The notes below the pieces were generated by a model that saw nothing but the letters and a program-made list of their open reading frames with translations, made no database searches and was not told the DNA's origin. This document shows, piece after piece, positions 63,879 to 64,000 of a stretch of 64,000 bases of DNA. Source of the DNA: Latrodectus hesperus (lineage: Eukaryota > Arthropoda > Arachnida > Araneae > Theridiidae); the NCBI GenBank assembly GCA_037975125.1, contig CM075851.1, forward strand, positions 76,511,349-76,575,348, in the 5' to 3' direction. A program made the translations under genes and the position numbers. Each line of letters starts with the position of its first letter. The stretch's first letter is position 1.

Positions 63879-64000
63879 CACTATCCAACATTGAAAATGC
63901 AACACCAAGAAGGAGTTGCCAGAAAGTGACGAAATTCTGCAAACTGAAAGAGACAACAACGAACAATAAGTGATCTGTATTTCGAAATGATATGTATAAT
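63879..64000 (+). mobile_element. Possible left end of another Tc1-type element, cut by the window edge
   Basis: TA (63877-63878) is followed by CACTATCCAACATTGAAAAT and a more complex sequence running to the window end. A start of CACT after TA and the ATGCAACACC phrase would fit a terminal inverted repeat. The partner end lies outside the window, so this is a weak call. Confidence 0.3.

Overview
This is a eukaryotic, strongly AT-rich, gene-poor stretch with no host protein-coding gene that I can recognise. It has long (TA)n microsatellites, polymerase III-derived SINEs, a Ty3/Gypsy LTR retrotransposon, a Tc1-type DNA transposon and a pogo/Tigger-type DNA transposon. These suggest an arthropod genome, probably a chelicerate and perhaps a spider. 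That assignment is inference from the repeat content and not from any host gene.

Layout. Positions 1-28 kb are mostly AT-rich noncoding DNA. They hold TA microsatellites, decayed tRNA-derived SINEs (about 5.1, 8.2, 14.3 and 22.1 kb), a 35-bp tandem repeat (8.35 kb), a 115-bp direct repeat (23.4/24.3 kb), and several islands of visibly higher GC and complexity (13.0, 20.7, 23.7, 26.0 and 28.1 kb) that look like candidate regulatory or conserved noncoding elements. At 28637-29032 there is a full-length SINE whose first ~129 nt resemble 5S rRNA, flanked by a perfect 11-bp target-site duplication. Two partial relatives lie at 30961-31050 (minus) and 47370-47522.

A 6,561-bp Gypsy element on the minus strand occupies 37991-44551. 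Its two 278-bp LTRs differ at only two positions and are flanked by the 4-bp duplication CAAC. A fused Gag-Pol reading frame carries a SCAN-like capsid segment, protease, reverse transcriptase, RNase H and the start of integrase. A one-base shortening of an A run shifts the rest of integrase into another frame. A (CA)91 tract and a 480-bp TA/TACA compound microsatellite follow at 46.4-48.2 kb.

From 48 to 59 kb the sequence is again AT-rich, with two complex islands (48.4 and 53.3 kb), a clear tRNA-derived SINE (54.6 kb) and a strong hairpin (55.5 kb). At 59-62 kb two DNA transposons lie 133 bp apart. One is a Tc1-type element with a D90D34E transposase broken by two stop codons. The other is a short Tigger-like element that keeps only the C-terminal end of its transposase between perfect 25-bp inverted repeats. 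The last 150 bp may contain the end of one more Tc1-type element that leaves the window.

No cellular pathway can be read from this window. Its genes are transposon genes, and its main biological content is repeats of several ages plus possible noncoding regulatory islands.
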